Origin: Pyrus communis | Lineage: Eukaryota; Streptophyta; Magnoliopsida; Rosales; Rosaceae | DNA: 64,000 nt | Reading direction: 5' to 3' | Assembly: GCF_963583255.1 (NCBI RefSeq) | Contig: NC_084814.1 | Location: 23,644,315 to 23,708,314, forward strand | Part shown: one piece after another, positions 60,340 to 64,000 of the stretch | Layout of the letters: each line of letters opens with the position of its first letter | How positions within the stretch are numbered: the stretch's first letter is position 1 | Notes under the pieces: model-generated | Database searches by the model: none | What the model was told of the DNA's origin: nothing | What the model saw: only the letters and a program-made list of their open reading frames with translations | Position numbers and translations under genes: made by a program

Positions 60340-61393
60340 TCCCAGATCTTTATAGTAGGCGTAATGAAGGGTTGTCTACGTGGGTAATTGTAAACCAGCT
60401 GATATGCAATATGAGCTAATTTGCAAGCTCAAGCGGGTTAGTTAAGTTAACTATCGTAGTGTGTTCGTTAAAGTGTCGAAAATAATTTCATTGAATAAAA
60501 GATAATTCAATACTATTTTTAACGAAACTATCAACTTTCTTAACAACGTGATTAAAGATGTAATTAACAAGGTAACACACAAAAAAAAAGTTACTAGTGT
60601 AATGTTAAAACGTACATGTATTTATTTAGTAATCGTTTACATCACGCTCAAGAAATAGTACATTGTTTTTTTAAATCCACCAAAATATGACATTTGAACT
60701 ATAATAATTAAAAATAAGTGAATGCGTGATGATCATATAAAACAATTTTTCCAACTCTAGATCCTTAAAATTCACAAGATATAAAAGTTTATTTAGCCCT
60801 TCTTCTTCCCTCCAAAAGAAATGAACAAAAATCCATTCCGGATTTCACTTTTCAAAACTCAAGGATCAAGTAATATGGATAACTCAAATTGAATATGACG
60901 GTTCTTACTAACTTATTCTCGCTGATCCACCTCAAACAAGCTAAAACTCCGATTTCTCTTTCACATAATCTAAATGCCGGAAATTTTTATCCATAAACTC
61001 CAGACCTAGAGTGGAGAGGATCCACATTCAAATAAATGACAAAAATAAACGAGCCCATCTCAGTCACATTAGCATAAAAAAAAGCAAATATTAAACATAA
61101 AATAAACACTTGAGGCCATTGCATATTCATAGTCAAAAGCAAAATAAAAGTATCCAACCTTCTCATCTCATCTTCTTAATATCCAACCTTCAAAAAATCT
61201 GCGTCTACCATTCATAAGTTCCACCCCAAAACAAAAATAAAATAGATAAAATAAAATTGAAAATTCAACCTAACCCGCCCAACAAATCAAACACGTTCCC
61301 AACCTCCTACGCACACACCCCAGCCACCCCTCCTCCTCTTATATATTTTATCCAACACCGGCAAACATCTGACTTCACTCACAGTCTAATACC
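60340..61393 (+). promoter_or_regulatory. F3'H promoter region
   Basis: AT-rich upstream sequence. ACCTAAC at 61268-61274 matches a MYB-binding AC element, and a TATA-like CTTATATATTTTATCC lies at about 61337-61352, some 40 bp before the ATG at 61394. MYB control is known for F3'H genes; activity of this site is inferred. Confidence 0.45.
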
Positions 61394-63157
61394 ATGTTTG
61401 TTCTCATATTCTTCACCGTTGTCTTGGCCTTTTTCTTATACCGGCTCTTCGCCCCCGGCGGGAGCCGCCACGTTCTGCCTCTTCCGCCAGGGCCGAAACC
61501 CTGGCCTGTCGTGGGAAACTTGCCCCACTTAGGCCCCGTTCCCCATCACTCTCTGGCGGCGTTGGCCCGTCAGTATGGACCCCTTATGCACCTCCGCCTG
61601 GGGTTCGTTGACGTGGTTGTTGCAGCCTCTGCTTCGGTGGCGTCACAGTTCTTGAAGACCCATGACGCCAATTTCTCCAGCAGACCACCCAACTCGGGCG
61701 CCAAGCATCTCGCTTACAACTACCAGGATTTGGTGTTCGCGCCGTACGGTCCACGATGGCGGATGTTACGGAAGATCAGCTCCGTCCATTTGTTCTCCGG
61801 CAAGGCTCTCGATGATCTTAAACATGTTCGCCAGGTTAGCAATTCGGCCGTCGTCTTTTTACGTTGATTTTCTCTACACTTCATTAATGCATGTTTTATT
61901 AATTATCTAGCAATCGAAAACTGATTTATTCTTAAATTAAATCACTAGGTTGACTACACGTTTCTTAATTACTTGTAGTTACAAGCTTTTATTAAAAAAA
62001 ATCAATGTTCATAGTCGTTAATTAACAATTAATTGTGGTCTTAATTATGAAGCTGTTACTCCATGTAAGAAAATTAGTGCATTTTACGCTCAATACTATA
62101 TTTATTATTGTTGGATGAGTTTCAATTTTAAGATTTGTATCCATCCATTGTACAGATCTCAAATGATGGCAATAAATAAGTGGTGAAACATCATTATCGC
62201 TTGAGAGTGATGAACAAAAATATTTCCATAAGAAAATAGTGTATAAAAGTGCGATTAATGGTAGACTGGTACAGGTGATGAATTACCGAGGTATAATTTT
62301 TTTTCTTTCAAATCACTGAGTTTTGAAATCAAAGCCCTAGTAATATTGTCTCTAGACCCTGCTTACTAATTTAGTTTGGAGTAGTGATATATATAATCTC
62401 TAAACCTTAGTAATATTGTTTGCAATAAGATAAAAATTAAAATAGACTCGTAAATTTTAGGATTAACTATATTTTACGCCACAAGGTTTGGAGATCGTTT
62501 GCACAATAAGCCACAAAATTTTAATTTTTTACATGTTACACCACGTCATTTCTTAATTACACTAATTTAAATTTTCCGTCAATTTGATGTTCGAGATACT
62601 ATAATTGCATAAATCACTCATAGTACTATCCACTTACAACATCTTTTTGTTCTTAAAGTTTTCAAATAATTTTCATTAGTTTATTTATTTTTTTAATAAT
62701 ATTATAGGAGGAAATAGGTGTGCTGGCACATGGATTAGCAAGTGCAGGGTCAAAGCCAGTGAACTTAGGGCAGCTACTGAACGTGTGCACAGTCAACGCC
62801 CTAGGGCGGGTGATGGTAGGGCGGAGGCTCTTCGGAGACGGCAGCGGGGGCGAAGACCAGAAAGCCGACGAGTTCAAATCCATGGTGGTGGAGATGATGG
62901 TGTTGGCTGGCGTTTTCAACATTGGCGACTTCATCCCGGCCCTCGAGTGGCTGGACTTGCAGGGGGTGGCGGGAAAGATGAAGAAGCTGCACAAGAGGTT
63001 TGATGCCTTCTTGACCGCCATTGTTGAAGACCACAAGAGGAGCCGCGAAGGGAAGCACGTGGACATGCTGACGACGTTGCTGTCTCTCAAGGATGATGCT
63101 GACGATGAGGGCGCCAAGCTCACGGACACTGAGATTAAAGCTTTGCTTTTGGTACGT

Positions 63158-63195
<38 letters not shown>

Positions 63196-64000
63196 TCCCT
63201 TCATCATTTTGTTTGAACCGTTGCATAGGATAACAAAAGGATTAATTTATAGTATAGTTTGATTTTTAGGATTTTAGAAAAATAAGTATTGTTTGTTTTA
63301 ATAAGTGAAGTATTTTTTTTCAAATTATTTTCACTTTTCGTACACTTTTTTTATTATCTTTGTGCTTAACATTTCTTTATCAATTTGTTCGGTTTAGTTA
63401 AAGATGAGTGCGCAAGAAGTGAAAGTTTGGCCAGTGGTGTCCACGTCATCTTAAGTCAAATTACTACAAAAAGCTATTAGACTGACCCACCCATAATAAT
63501 TTTGATGCACACAGAACATGTTCACAGCTGGCACTGACACGTCATCAAGCACGGTGGAATGGGCCATAGCAGAACTCCTTCGCCACCCCAAGATTCTAGC
63601 CCAACTCCAACAAGAGCTAGACCAAGTAGTGGGCCAGGACCGACTCGTAACCGAGTCGGACCTGCCCAACTTGACCTACCTCCAAGCAATAATCAAGGAA
63701 ACCTTTCGGCTACACCCGTCAACCCCACTCTCCCTACCTCGAATGGCGTCCGAGAGTTGCGAAATCAACGGGTTCCACATCCCCAAGGGTGCCACTCTTT
63801 TGGTCAATGTATGGGCCATATCTCGCGACTCGGCCCAATGGTCTGAACCTCTCGAGTTTAGACCTGAACGATTCTTGCTGGGTGGAGAGAAGCCCAATGT
63901 GGACGTCAGGGGTAATGATTTCGAGGTGATACCGTTCGGGGCGGGGCGAAGAATATGCGCTGGGATGACCCTTGGGCTGCGGATGGTGTCTCTAATGACT
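61394..64000 (+). CDS. F3'H: Flavonoid 3'-hydroxylase (CYP75B), 3' end outside the window
   Basis: ER-anchored cytochrome P450 that adds the 3'-hydroxyl to the flavonoid B ring (naringenin to eriodictyol, dihydrokaempferol to dihydroquercetin), steering flux to cyanidin-type pigments and quercetin. Exons 61394-61834, 62708-63151 and 63515-64000 (continuing) join in phase for 457 codons of an expected 510 or so. There is a membrane anchor at 1-20 and a proline hinge [15 protein letters not shown]; then the oxygen-binding helix AGTDTS (300-305), Glu357/Arg360 of KETFR, PERF (412-415), and the haem loop [10 protein letters not shown] with Cys443. The N-terminus and body read like apple/pear F3'H. 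Intron 1 is 873 bp; intron 2 starts with a (CT)n tract. No defect was seen in the visible part. Confidence 0.95.
63161..63191 (+). repeat. (CT)n microsatellite in F3'H intron 2
   Basis: About 15 CT units begin only 9 bases after the exon 2 end (donor TTG|GTACGT). Length variation is likely between alleles. Confidence 0.9.

Overview
This is plant nuclear DNA: AT-rich, with spliced genes (GT-AG introns) far apart and many transposable elements between them. The genes point to a woody Rosaceae of the apple/pear type. The flavonoid 3'-hydroxylase at the right end reads like the apple/pear protein, and the dispersed repeats include Cassandra miniature retrotransposons carrying 5S rRNA sequence, a family well documented in Rosaceae. 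The species assignment is an inference; no database was searched. Layout, left to right. 1-9.9 kb: an uncertain small minus-strand gene, then repeats (a hAT-type MITE, a tRNA-derived SINE, a 247-bp direct repeat split by a solo Cassandra LTR, a 1.2-kb terminal-inverted-repeat element, and a complete Cassandra with identical LTRs). 9.9-24 kb: three minus-strand genes, namely a family-1 UDP-glycosyltransferase of the UGT83A type, the small ER membrane protein Asterix, and a very large Ser/Gln/Asn-rich protein (about 1821 aa) of the plant dentin-sialophosphoprotein-like group. 24.5-30.5 kb: a gene-free tandem duplication of about 3 kb whose first copy holds a Cassandra missing from the second. 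31-36 kb: an 11-exon LEO1/VIP4 gene of the PAF1 transcription-elongation complex. 37.5-46 kb: a tandem pair of HSP101/ClpB1 disaggregase genes; the left copy is a pseudogene that lost its first ATPase domain, the right copy is intact (912 aa), and both carry heat-shock elements. 46-61 kb: a repeat-rich desert with an inverted minisatellite, a Cassandra nested in a SINE, a decayed PIF/Harbinger element, and a LINE split by a Ty1/copia retrotransposon. 61.4-64 kb: the first 457 codons of F3'H (CYP75B), cut by the window end. The genes do not form a pathway. UGT and F3'H are specialised-metabolism enzymes, VIP4 and the large protein look nuclear or regulatory, Asterix acts in ER membrane-protein biogenesis, and HSP101 gives thermotolerance. 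Exon coordinates come from GT/AG signals and reading-frame continuity; all multi-exon totals for the five named complete genes are divisible by three. The most interesting structures are the Cassandra copies (a chimeric LTR pair, a solo LTR inside an unusually long direct repeat, an empty site in a tandem duplicate), the microhomology-bounded deletions that turned one HSP101 copy into a Clp-N-only reading frame, and a long overlapping upstream ORF in front of the 1821-aa protein.
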